The notes below the pieces were generated by a model. It was not told the origin of the DNA. It did not search any database and saw only the letters and a list, made by a program, of their open reading frames with translations. 64,000 bases of DNA from Microbacteriaceae bacterium PS02070 (GTDB lineage Bacteria; Actinomycetota; Actinomycetes; Actinomycetales; Microbacteriaceae), in NCBI GenBank assembly GCA_029959865.1, contig JASCPE010000002.1:496001-560000 (forward strand). Direction: 5' to 3'. A program made the translations under genes and the position numbers. Positions 52,595-60,475 of the stretch are shown here, piece after piece (within the stretch, counting starts at the first letter, position 1; each line of letters starts with the position of its first letter).

Positions 52595-52680
52595 GAGCAC
52601 AACTGCGGCGTGGATGGGCGACACGCCGAGTGGGAGGCCCGGTGGGCCGGCGTGTCGGGGTTTGGCGCCGCAGTTGTGCC
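52595..52680. repeat. Nested palindromic repeat family B, copy 1
   Basis: Outer arms GCACAACTGCGGC (52597-52609) and GCCGCAGTTGTGC (52667-52679) are perfect 13-bp inverted repeats. Inside them CGACACGCCG (52619-52628) pairs with CGGCGTGTCG (52648-52657), and innermost GGCCC pairs with GGGCC. The transcript from either strand would fold into one long interrupted hairpin. Located between rsmB and rpe. Confidence 0.85.
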
Positions 52681-52737
52681 GGGGCAAGTCCTGGGCCGCG
52701 TCCTGGGCCGTCCTCGCCGAACGGTGCCTGGAACCGA

Positions 52738-52820
52738 GCACAACTGCGGCGTCGGCAGGAGACACGCCGTGGGGTGCTGCCGAATCACCGGCGTGTCGGG
52801 GTTCGGGGCCGCAGTTGTGC
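52738..52820. repeat. Nested palindromic repeat family B, copy 2
   Basis: Same plan as copy 1: outer GCACAACTGCGGC (52738-52750) with GCCGCAGTTGTGC (52808-52820), inner GACACGCCG (52761-52769) with CGGCGTGTC (52789-52797). The spacer sequences differ from copy 1 yet still pair (CGGCAG at 52753 with CTGCCG at 52777), so the fold is kept while the sequence changes. Confidence 0.85.
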
Positions 52821-52850
52821 GGGCCGAAGCGGGCGGGCCGGGCGGATGAC

Positions 52851-52863
52851 GCCGCAGTTGTGC
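52851..52863. repeat. Family B half-site
   Basis: A lone right arm, GCCGCAGTTGTGC, 17 bp before the rsmB stop codon, without its partner arm. It suggests a truncated third copy. Confidence 0.7.
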
Positions 52864-52879
52864 GGGCTGAGGCGTGAGG

Positions 52880-54229
52880 TCAGGTGGGGCGGTGGAGGAG
52901 GGAGATCGACATGGCGTCGGTGTGGTGGCGGTGGGGCCAGAGCTGGGCGCGGCCGGTGCCATTGTCGGCGAGGTCAAGCGGCTCGCGGGTCACGGACGAC
53001 AGAACATCCCGAGCATTGAGTTCGATCAGGTCGGGGTGACGTTGGAGCGCGTCCTTCACCACGACTGCGGTTTCTGCCAGGTGCGGGGAACACGTCACGT
53101 ACGCCACGATCCCGCCCGGAGCGAGCCCATCGATCGCGGCATCCAAGAGCTCGCTCTGGAGCGTGCTGAGGCCCGGAATGTCGCTCGGGCTTTTACGCCA
53201 GCGCGCTTCCGGGCGTCGCCGCAGCGCGCCGAGCCCCGTGCAGGGCGCGTCGACGAGGATGCGGTCGAAGCGCTCGCCGCCGATGCGCGTGCGGCCATCC
53301 TCCTCGGAGACATCCACGTGCAGCGGCACGCCGGAGATCGAATCGCGAACGAGCCTGGCCCGTGCCGAGGACACTTCGTTCGCGGCGAGCGATGCGCCAC
53401 CGGCGAGGGCTTCCGCCGCGAGCACGGCGGTCTTGCCGCCGGGTCCCGCGCACAGATCGAGCCAGCGCTCTCCGGCCCGCACCGGCCGTGCGCGACTGAG
53501 TGCGAGCGCGGCGAGCTGGGATCCCTCGTCCTGTACTCGCACCGTTCCCCCGGAAGCCCGGACGAGTTCCTCGGGCGAGCCCGCGGGCGCGCGGAACCCG
53601 ATCGGTGAGAAGTGTGTGGCCTCCGCGTCGTCCGGCACGTCGCCGACTCCGGGAAGCGCGACCATCGTGACGCGCGGTGCGTCATTGTCGGCGGCCAGCA
53701 ATGCCACAAGCTCGTCGGCGCGGTCCTCGGCTGCGAGCGCTCGCCGGAACGCGCGGATGACCCACACCGGATGAGAGGACTCGATCGACAGCCGCTCGTC
53801 ATCGGAGCGAGCTTCGGTGACGGCGCGTCCGATCCACTCCGCTTCGTCTGCGGACGCGATGCGTCGCAGGACGGCATTGGCAAAACCAGCGGCACGGCCA
53901 CCCGCGGTGGCCCGGACGAGCGCGACGGTCTCGTTGACAGCAGCGTGTGTCGGGACGCGCATCGACAGCAGTTGATGCACCCCCAGCCGCAGTGCGTCCA
54001 GCACCGCAGGATCCACGCGCTCCGGCGCACGATCGGAGGCGAGGGCGATGATCGCGTCGTAGGTGCCTCGTCGTCGCAAGGTCCCGTACGTGAGTTCCGT
54101 CGCGAGCCCTGCGTCGGCAGCCGATAGCCGTGCGGCGTCGATCTGCTTCGGCAGGAGAAGGTTCGCGTATGCGTCCGATTCATCGACTGCGCGGAGCACG
54201 TCGAACGCGACCCGCCGGGCGGAAGTCAC
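52880..54229 (-). CDS. rsmB: 16S rRNA (cytosine(967)-C(5))-methyltransferase RsmB
   Basis: SAM-dependent rRNA methyltransferase. The 449-aa protein has an N-terminal NusB-like helical domain (residues ~1-140) and a C-terminal catalytic domain with LDLCAGPGGKTAVLA, the DAPCTGLGALRRRPEARW motif and the second catalytic Cys in AYVTCSPHLAET. GTG at 54229 chosen because it gives a 4-nt overlap with the fmt stop and begins at the family N-terminus TSARRVAFDVLRAV. Confidence 0.95.
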   Translation of the reverse strand: MTSARRVAFDVLRAVDESDAYANLLLPKQIDAARLSAADAGLATELTYGTLRRRGTYDAIIALASDRAPERVDPAVLDALRLGVHQLLSMRVPTHAAVNETVALVRATAGGRAAGFANAVLRRIASADEAEWIGRAVTEARSDDERLSIESSHPVWVIRAFRRALAAEDRADELVALLAADNDAPRVTMVALPGVGDVPDDAEATHFSPIGFRAPAGSPEELVRASGGTVRVQDEGSQLAALALSRARPVRAGERWLDLCAGPGGKTAVLAAEALAGGASLAANEVSSARARLVRDSISGVPLHVDVSEEDGRTRIGGERFDRILVDAPCTGLGALRRRPEARWRKSPSDIPGLSTLQSELLDAAIDGLAPGGIVAYVTCSPHLAETAVVVKDALQRHPDLIELNARDVLSSVTREPLDLADNGTGRAQLWPHRHHTDAMSISLLHRPT

Positions 54230-55143
54230 GAGCCCACCCGTGGTGCGTCCATCCGCAGGCCGCGCCACCAGTCGGCCGCCGCCATCGGTGACTTTCCCGC
54301 GGGCTGCACGGTGCGCAGCACGACGGTGCCCTCACCGGCGCCGGCCAGGACCGCGCCGTCGTGGAATGCGAGGACGCCCGGAGACAACTCCACGTCAGGT
54401 CCGCGAACGGCGGAGAGGATCTTCACCCGGGTCCCGGCGAGGGTGGTGTGTGCGCCGGGCTCCGGGGTGACGCCCCGGAAACGGTCGATCACCTCGTCCG
54501 CGGGCCGGGAGAAGTCCAGGAGGCCGTCGTCGATCGTGAGCTTGGGGGCGAGGGTCGGCTCCCCCGACTGCGGTGTGGCGCGTGCGCTGCCGGTGGCAAT
54601 CCCATCTACGACTCGCTCGACGAGATCGACTCCGGTCCGGGCGAGATCATCGAGCACATCACCCGCGGTCGCCCCGCGCGGCACGTCGTAGCGCACGCTG
54701 TCGAACACGTCACCGGCATCGAGTGCCGCGACGAGCTGGAATACCGTCGCGCCGGTCACGCGGTCGCCCGCGATCAGCGCGCGCTGCACGGGCGCGGCAC
54801 CGCGCCAGCGCGGCAACAGCGAGAAATGGAGGTTGATCCAGCCGTGATCGGGGGTGGAAAGGAGAGGCTCACGCACGAGTCCGCCGTACGCGACGATGAC
54901 ACCGAGATCGGGTGCCAGCGCTGCAATGCGGCCGGTCGCCTCGTCATCCAGCCGGTCCGCCTTGATGACCGGCAGTCCGAGTTCTCCTGCGCGCGTGGCA
55001 ACCGGAGACGGCGTCAGCACACGCTTGCGCCCGAGCGGAGCGTCACTCCGAGTGACGACCGCGACGACGTCGTGCGGCCCGTCCGCGACCGCAGTGAGCG
55101 TCGGGACGGCGACCTCCGGGGTGCCTGCGAAGACGATGCGCAT
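54226..55143 (-). CDS. fmt: Methionyl-tRNA formyltransferase
   Basis: Formylates initiator Met-tRNA using 10-formyl-THF. The 305-aa protein shows MRIVFAGTPEVAVPTL, the catalytic INLHFSLLPRWRGAAPVQRAL (Asn, His, SLLPRWRG) and TGATVFQLVAALDAGDV, followed by the OB-like C-terminal domain. GAGGA precedes the ATG, which lies 8 bp after the priA stop. Gene order priA-fmt-rsmB-rpe matches M. tuberculosis. Confidence 0.97.
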   Translation of the reverse strand: MRIVFAGTPEVAVPTLTAVADGPHDVVAVVTRSDAPLGRKRVLTPSPVATRAGELGLPVIKADRLDDEATGRIAALAPDLGVIVAYGGLVREPLLSTPDHGWINLHFSLLPRWRGAAPVQRALIAGDRVTGATVFQLVAALDAGDVFDSVRYDVPRGATAGDVLDDLARTGVDLVERVVDGIATGSARATPQSGEPTLAPKLTIDDGLLDFSRPADEVIDRFRGVTPEPGAHTTLAGTRVKILSAVRGPDVELSPGVLAFHDGAVLAGAGEGTVVLRTVQPAGKSPMAAADWWRGLRMDAPRVGS

Positions 55144-55151
55144 TGAGTTCC

Positions 55152-57098
55152 TCACAAGTCCATTTCGGGTACGTCCAAACGCACCCTGAGTGTAGTGCGC
55201 GCCGCGCCCCTGCCCCGCCGCCCGCGCAGTGCAGCCGCGACGACGGATGACCGCAACGAGGCGGCGACAGCGGTGCCCTGCGCATAGTCGAACCGAATCA
55301 GCGCTCGTGCCCCGTCCTCGGTGTCCACCGGCCCCAGCACACTGTCGGTGGACAGCGACGGGAGGGCATCGCGCAGGCTTACGACAGCTGCTTCGATGTT
55401 CTTGCGCGTTCCCTCGACTGCGGCCACGCGCACGGTCGGGGGGAGGCGGAGCGGCGCCCGCGCGGACAGCTCGGATCGGGCGTACGCGGGCTGGGTCCAG
55501 GTGGCCAAGGCTCGGGCGACGGGGCCCGTGACGGAGACAAGGTGGACCGGCGCGCCGGGGGCGGCCAGCGCCGCGGCGTTGGACCACCACCTCAGGCACG
55601 ACTCTCCGATACGCAGCTGCTCCCCCAGGAGCATCTTGTCGCCATCGAGGAGCAGGATCGCGCGGTAGCCCCCGTCGGCGGTAGGCTCGGCGCCGCGGGT
55701 CGCAACCACGAGTGCGGGTTCGGGGCCGACGTGGGTGACGGGGTGGTCGCCATCGGCGACGATCACGCGGGTGCCGGCGAATGCGCGGCCCAGATCGTCC
55801 GCGGTTCTTTCGCTGCCGGAGGACGCCATCCGCACGCGGTGGGACCCGCAGGTGCCACACGACCACGCGCGCGCTGCCCGGCCGCACCAGGCGCACTCGG
55901 GTGTCTGACCGGCGCGCTGAACGCGCAGTGGACCGGCGCAATGCGCACAGCGGGCCGGCGTCCGGCAGTCGGCGCAGACGAGGACCGGCGCATAGCCGGG
56001 GCGCGAGACTTGCACGAGGACAGGGCCCTGGCGAAGCGCCTCACGAGCCGCGGCGTAAGCCGAGGACGGAATACGCACGCCCTGCTCGTTCTCTCGCACG
56101 GCAGAAAGCTGCACCGCCGGACTCTCTCGGCGAGCCGCAGGTACCTCGCGTACCCATCCGAGTTGAACGAGTCGCTCCACCTCGCTCGTCCGCGTGTGTC
56201 CGGCCAAGACGAGCGCGGACTGTGTCAACTCCTGACGCACGAGCGCCGCGTCGCGTGCGTGGACCCCCGGGCTGAGCGGCTCGGCCAACAGCGAATCGCC
56301 GTCGTCCCAGATCATCACCAGACCGAGGTCGTGTGCGGGTGCGTACACGGTCGAGCGGTTACCGACCACGATCGCGGGCACGTCGGCGATCAGCCGGAGA
56401 TAGTCGCGGTACCGCTCCGGTCCGGATCGAGCGGCGTCATTGCGCACGAGGGAGCCCTCGGGTGCGTGCGGCGCCAGCGCAGCCTCAACCTGCTCCCGGT
56501 CGCGGTAGTCGGGCACCACGATGAGGGCGCTCTTTCCTCGCGCGAGGGTGTGGATCGCCAGGGCAGCCAGAAGCTCAGCCCACGCCCCATACGTTCCGTG
56601 GGCGGCGGGGCGTGGCGGCGCATCAACCGCCAGGCGCTCCCCTGCCTCAATCCGCTCGGACATGCCCGGGAAGGCGGCGAGCACGGTCGTTGCCCAGTCC
56701 TGGTGCTCCACGGCGACCTCGGGCGATGGCGGCGGGCCCGCCGCCGCCCAGGCCTTCTCGGCTCGGACCATGCGCTTGGGGATGACAAGCCGGAGAATGT
56801 CGCTCGCTGAACCTGCCGCTCGGTCGGCGACTTTTCGCGCGAGGCGGTACAGCGAATCAGGGAGAACGCGCGCGGACGAGACGATCTCCTCGACGTCCGA
56901 GAGAGGCCGGTCGGTGTCCTGGTGCTCGACGCGCTCGACGAGGTACCCGTCGACGAGCCGCCCCGCCGAACGCAGGGGAACGCGGACCCGGACCCCCGGG
57001 ACAGCGGCCTCGCGGAGCTCTGGCGGGAGGGCGTAGTCGAACAGTCGGTCCAGCTGCGGAACGGGTGAGTCAAGGAGAACCCGGGCGACCTCGGGCAT
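55152..57098 (-). CDS. priA: Primosomal protein N' (PriA), helicase motifs degenerate
   Basis: Replication-restart protein of 648 aa. It keeps the N-terminal DNA-binding domain (RVLLDSPVPQLDRLFDYALP) and the zinc-binding block with eight cysteines (CADCRTPARCAHC, CAWCGRAARAWSCGTC). The Walker A GKT is not visible and the DEEH box is replaced by WDDGDSL, so ATP-dependent unwinding is unlikely. This loss is known for actinobacterial PriA. ATG at 57098 matches the family start; metK ends 11 bp upstream. Confidence 0.92.
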   Translation of the reverse strand: MPEVARVLLDSPVPQLDRLFDYALPPELREAAVPGVRVRVPLRSAGRLVDGYLVERVEHQDTDRPLSDVEEIVSSARVLPDSLYRLARKVADRAAGSASDILRLVIPKRMVRAEKAWAAAGPPPSPEVAVEHQDWATTVLAAFPGMSERIEAGERLAVDAPPRPAAHGTYGAWAELLAALAIHTLARGKSALIVVPDYRDREQVEAALAPHAPEGSLVRNDAARSGPERYRDYLRLIADVPAIVVGNRSTVYAPAHDLGLVMIWDDGDSLLAEPLSPGVHARDAALVRQELTQSALVLAGHTRTSEVERLVQLGWVREVPAARRESPAVQLSAVRENEQGVRIPSSAYAAAREALRQGPVLVQVSRPGYAPVLVCADCRTPARCAHCAGPLRVQRAGQTPECAWCGRAARAWSCGTCGSHRVRMASSGSERTADDLGRAFAGTRVIVADGDHPVTHVGPEPALVVATRGAEPTADGGYRAILLLDGDKMLLGEQLRIGESCLRWWSNAAALAAPGAPVHLVSVTGPVARALATWTQPAYARSELSARAPLRLPPTVRVAAVEGTRKNIEAAVVSLRDALPSLSTDSVLGPVDTEDGARALIRFDYAQGTAVAASLRSSVVAAALRGRRGRGAARTTLRVRLDVPEMDL

Positions 57099-57109
57099 CC
57101 CGGTCGCTC

Positions 57110-58303
57110 CTAGACTCCCGCCGCGCGGCGCAGCTCTTCCACGCGGTCCGTGCGCTCCCAGGTGAAGTCGGGCAGCTCGCGCCCGAAGTGCCCGTACACG
57201 GACGTCTGCGCGTAGATCGGGCGCAGGAGATCCAGTTGCTCGATGATCGCCTTGGGACGCAGGTCGAAGACCTCCCGGATCGCAGCGGCGATCACCTCGT
57301 CGGAGACCGCTCCGGTCCCGAACGATTCGACGTAGAGGCCGACCGGGCTGGCCTTGCCGATTGCGTAGGCGACCTGAACCTCGAGTCGCTCCGCGAGCCC
57401 CGCCGCCACCGCGTTCTTGGCGACCCAACGCATCGCGTAGGCGGCGGAACGGTCGACCTTTGACGGGTCCTTTCCGCTGAACGCGCCGCCGCCGTGGCGT
57501 GCGGCTCCCCCGTAGGTGTCGATGATGACCTTGCGGCCGGTCAGGCCGGCATCCCCCTTGGGTCCGCCGATAACGAACTTGCCGGCGGGGTTGATGAAGT
57601 AGTCGACGTCCGGGAGATCCAGGCCGGTCTGGGCGAGCACGGGATCGATCACCGTTTCGCGCACTCGCGCACGGACCTCGTCGAGTTCGACGGCGTCGGA
57701 GTGCTGCGTGGACAGCACCACGGCCTCGACCGTCTTCGGGACGCTGCCGTCGTAGCCGAGGGTGACCTGGGTCTTGCCGTCCGGGCGCAGGAAGGCCAGT
57801 TCTCCGGAGTGTCGCACTGCGGCCAGCTGCTCCGCCATCCGGTGTGCCGTCCAGGCCGCCATCGGCATGAGCTCGGGAGTCTCGTTCGTCGCGTACCCGA
57901 ACATGATCCCCTGGTCGCCGGCGCCCTGTTCGTCGGCCGGGTCGACGGACTCACCCTCGCGTCGCTCGAACGCCTTGTTGACGCCCGCTGCGATGTCGGA
58001 GGACTGCGCGCCGATCGACACGCTCACGCCGCACGAGCTGCCGTCGAATCCTGCCTCGCTGGAGCGGTAGCCGATGCGGTTGACCACATCACGGGCGATC
58101 GCCGGAATCTCCACATAGGCGGAGGTCGACACCTCACCAGCGACATGGATCAGACCGGTCGTGACGAGCGTCTCCACCGCGACGCGCCCGTGCGGGTCGT
58201 CGGTGAGGATGGCGTCCAGGACCGAATCGGAGATCTGGTCGCAGATCTTGTCGGGGTGACCTTCGGTCACCGACTCGGACGTGAACAGGCGAAGCTCGGT
58301 CAT
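57110..58303 (-). CDS. metK: S-adenosylmethionine synthetase
   Basis: Makes SAM from methionine and ATP. The 397-aa enzyme has [52 protein letters not shown] and [25 protein letters not shown] precedes the ATG. No SAM riboswitch-like leader is evident in the 91-bp gap before it, which holds the rpoZ terminator hairpin. SAM serves the neighbouring rsmB among others. Confidence 0.98.
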   Translation of the reverse strand: MTELRLFTSESVTEGHPDKICDQISDSVLDAILTDDPHGRVAVETLVTTGLIHVAGEVSTSAYVEIPAIARDVVNRIGYRSSEAGFDGSSCGVSVSIGAQSSDIAAGVNKAFERREGESVDPADEQGAGDQGIMFGYATNETPELMPMAAWTAHRMAEQLAAVRHSGELAFLRPDGKTQVTLGYDGSVPKTVEAVVLSTQHSDAVELDEVRARVRETVIDPVLAQTGLDLPDVDYFINPAGKFVIGGPKGDAGLTGRKVIIDTYGGAARHGGGAFSGKDPSKVDRSAAYAMRWVAKNAVAAGLAERLEVQVAYAIGKASPVGLYVESFGTGAVSDEVIAAAIREVFDLRPKAIIEQLDLLRPIYAQTSVYGHFGRELPDFTWERTDRVEELRRAAGV

Positions 58304-58334
58304 CGGTCTCCCAAACGGAACGGTTCGTCACAAT

Positions 58335-58376
58335 GATGCCCGCGGGTCCGGACATGAGTCCGATTCCGCGGGCATC
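58335..58376 (-). terminator. Hairpin between rpoZ and metK
   Basis: Perfect 11-bp arms GATGCCCGCGG (58335-58345) and CCGCGGGCATC (58366-58376), with an inner CGGAC/GTCCG stem. It starts 18 bp after the rpoZ stop on the minus strand. No T run, but the stem is very stable. Confidence 0.65.
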
Positions 58377-58394
58377 GCAGCACTGCGTCGAGGG

Positions 58395-58649
58395 TCACTC
58401 GACGGGGCGCAGGCGCAGCTTGTCTTCGTGGATTTCGTGAAGGGCGATCGTGAGGGGCTTGTCTTCGATGTTCGAGTCGACGAGCGGCCCGACGTTGTCG
58501 AAGAGGTTTCCCTCGTGCAGATCGGAGTAGTAGTCGTTGATCTGACGGGCACGCTTGGCCGCGTAGATCACGAGCTGGTACTTCGAATCGACCTTCTCCA
58601 GCAATGCGTCGATGGGGGGATCGATGATCCCTTCGGTGGTTCCAGCCAT
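58395..58649 (-). CDS. rpoZ: DNA-directed RNA polymerase omega subunit
   Basis: 84-aa omega subunit that assists beta' folding. [19 protein letters not shown] is the conserved Rpb6/omega core, and the C-terminus has [25 protein letters not shown] precedes the ATG. Follows gmk; in M. tuberculosis coaBC (dfp) would come next, but here metK does. Confidence 0.96.
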   Translation of the reverse strand: MAGTTEGIIDPPIDALLEKVDSKYQLVIYAAKRARQINDYYSDLHEGNLFDNVGPLVDSNIEDKPLTIALHEIHEDKLRLRPVE

Positions 58650-58728
58650 AGCGAGGTCCTCCTGAATCGGACGGCGGGTGGGAAGTCGTGGATGCCGCCC
58701 AAGCGCGGCATCCGACCATTCTACCGCG

Positions 58729-59625
58729 TCAGCGTGCCAGAGCCGCCACTCGGGCAGCAGCCGCGTCGACATCGTCGTTCACAACGAAGTGGTCGAACTC
58801 GTTCTGTGCGGCGAGTTCTCGCTTCGCAGTCCGCAGTCTGCGGCTGCGCTCCTCGTCATCTTCCGTCCCTCGGCCGACGAGCCGATCGACCAGCTCGTCC
58901 CAACTCGGCGGCAGGAGGAAGACGAGCGATGCGGTCGGTTCCGCCTCGCGCACCTGGCGGGCTCCTTGCAGATCGATCTCCAGGAGCACGGTCCGGCCCT
59001 CGCTAAGAGCCTCTTCGATGGGGCGTCGAGGCGTGCCATAGCGGTACTTGTTGTGCACGGTGGCGTGCTCCAGCAACGCGCCGTCAGCGATGAGAGAGTC
59101 GAAGGCAGCATCGTCGACGAAGTAGTAATGCTCGCCGTCGACCTCTCCCGGTCGGGGCGGCCGGGTGGTGGCGGAGGTGGAGAGCAGAATCTCCGGGTGA
59201 TTGCGCTTGACCGCTGCCGAGACGGTGCCCTTCCCGACCGCGGTGGGGCCGGCAAGCACCAGAAGGCGGCTGCGTCCGGAGCGCGGGATGGGCTCTGGCC
59301 AGCGCCGGTCCAAGAACCGGAACAGGTCATGGCGCTGGCGGACGCCGAGGCCGCCGAGGCGCTTGACCGGCGAGATGCCGAGTTCGGTGAGGATCCGGTC
59401 GCGCTTTCCCGCTCCGATCGCCGGAATCGCGGTGAGGAACTCCGGGACGCGCATTGCACCCGCCGGCGATGACGGATCTGCCAGCGCACGCCGCAGAAGC
59501 TCCTGTGGCGTGATCACACGCATGGCAACGTCACGCTTGAGGGCTGCTCGCTCACGACGGGCGGCAACCGCGCGCCGCGATGCGGCGGCTCGGTCCACGT
59601 CGGGGAGCGGGCGGGAATCAGACAT
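58729..59625 (-). CDS. gmk: Guanylate kinase with N-terminal actinobacterial IHF (mIHF) domain
   Basis: 298-aa fusion. Residues ~1-108 resemble mycobacterial/streptomycete integration host factor: the basic [13 protein letters not shown] helix, the [21 protein letters not shown] helix-two-turn-helix and the [16 protein letters not shown] segment. Residues ~115-298 are a full guanylate kinase with P-loop [29 protein letters not shown] and [12 protein letters not shown]. In M. tuberculosis mihF and gmk are separate adjacent genes. The protein could both phosphorylate GMP and bind DNA. Overlaps pyrF by 8 nt. Confidence 0.93.
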   Translation of the reverse strand: MSDSRPLPDVDRAAASRRAVAARRERAALKRDVAMRVITPQELLRRALADPSSPAGAMRVPEFLTAIPAIGAGKRDRILTELGISPVKRLGGLGVRQRHDLFRFLDRRWPEPIPRSGRSRLLVLAGPTAVGKGTVSAAVKRNHPEILLSTSATTRPPRPGEVDGEHYYFVDDAAFDSLIADGALLEHATVHNKYRYGTPRRPIEEALSEGRTVLLEIDLQGARQVREAEPTASLVFLLPPSWDELVDRLVGRGTEDDEERSRRLRTAKRELAAQNEFDHFVVNDDVDAAAARVAALAR

Positions 59626-60475
59626 GGAGGGCCTCCTGCAGCTCACGGTTGTGAGCATCGATTGCAGTGCTGAGCCCCTCCCGCCCAGCACTTAGGACAC
59701 TTCGGCTCGCCGAGGCGAGCACCTGCGGCGCCAGAGCGCCGAAGATTGTGCGGACATCACCGAGGGATGCTCCCTGAGCCCCGAACCCCGGTGCGAGGAT
59801 CGGTGCTTTCTCGAGCGCGGTATCGGTCAGCCCGACTTCCGCGCGATCGACGGTTGCACCTACGACGAATCCAACAGAACCGAGCGTACCGGTGACGGCG
59901 CCGGATTGATTCGTCCACGCGAGGCTTGTCGCAATCCAATCCGCGACACTTTGCCCGCGATGGGCGTCCACGACGGTGACCTCCGCGCCTTGAACGCCCC
60001 CGGCATCGGGATTCGACGTCGCGGACAGCACGAAGAGCCCCTTGTCCGCCTTCATCGCGGCACCGATGGTGCCGCGCAGGGAGCCTGTCCCGAGGTAGGG
60101 ACTTACCGTGAGGGCGTCGGCTTCGAGCGGAGCCCCCGGCGTCAGCCACGCTGCCGCGTATGCGTCCATCGTCGAGCCGATGTCGCCGCGCTTCGCATCG
60201 GCGAGAACGAGAAGACCCGCCGCACGCGCCAGCGCCATGATCTCCTCGAGCGCGGCGAAACCGGCACTCCCCCATCGCTCGAAGAAGGCGACCTGCGGTT
60301 TGACGACCGGAACCCGCCCGGCAGCGGCCTCCACGACCCGCAGGCCGAACTCGCGGACACCGGCAGCGTCGATACTCAGCCCCCAGTCGGCGAGGAGGCT
60401 CTCATGAGGATCGATCCCCACGCAGAGCTGGCCCCGATCGGCCATCGCCTCCGCCAGCCGGTCGCCGAAGGTCAT
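59618..60475 (-). CDS. pyrF: Orotidine 5'-phosphate decarboxylase (type 2)
   Basis: Last step of UMP synthesis. The 285-aa protein is the long actinobacterial type, with [16 protein letters not shown], the catalytic [17 protein letters not shown] and [10 protein letters not shown] phosphate motif. Overlaps carB by 4 nt (ATGA) and gmk by 8 nt. Confidence 0.97.
   Translation of the reverse strand: MTFGDRLAEAMADRGQLCVGIDPHESLLADWGLSIDAAGVREFGLRVVEAAAGRVPVVKPQVAFFERWGSAGFAALEEIMALARAAGLLVLADAKRGDIGSTMDAYAAAWLTPGAPLEADALTVSPYLGTGSLRGTIGAAMKADKGLFVLSATSNPDAGGVQGAEVTVVDAHRGQSVADWIATSLAWTNQSGAVTGTLGSVGFVVGATVDRAEVGLTDTALEKAPILAPGFGAQGASLGDVRTIFGALAPQVLASASRSVLSAGREGLSTAIDAHNRELQEALHV

Noticed and set aside
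52595..52863. CRISPR-like array between rsmB and rpe
   Set aside because: The repeats are inverted, not direct, number only two and a half, have unequal spacing, and no cas genes are near.
55152..57098. priA as a broken gene because helicase motifs are missing
   Set aside because: The frame is intact, the zinc-binding cysteines are conserved, and loss of the ATPase motifs is known for actinobacterial PriA.
58304..58394. SAM riboswitch before metK
   Set aside because: The gap is only 91 bp, is mostly occupied by a simple symmetrical hairpin after rpoZ, and lacks the multi-helix arrangement of known SAM classes.
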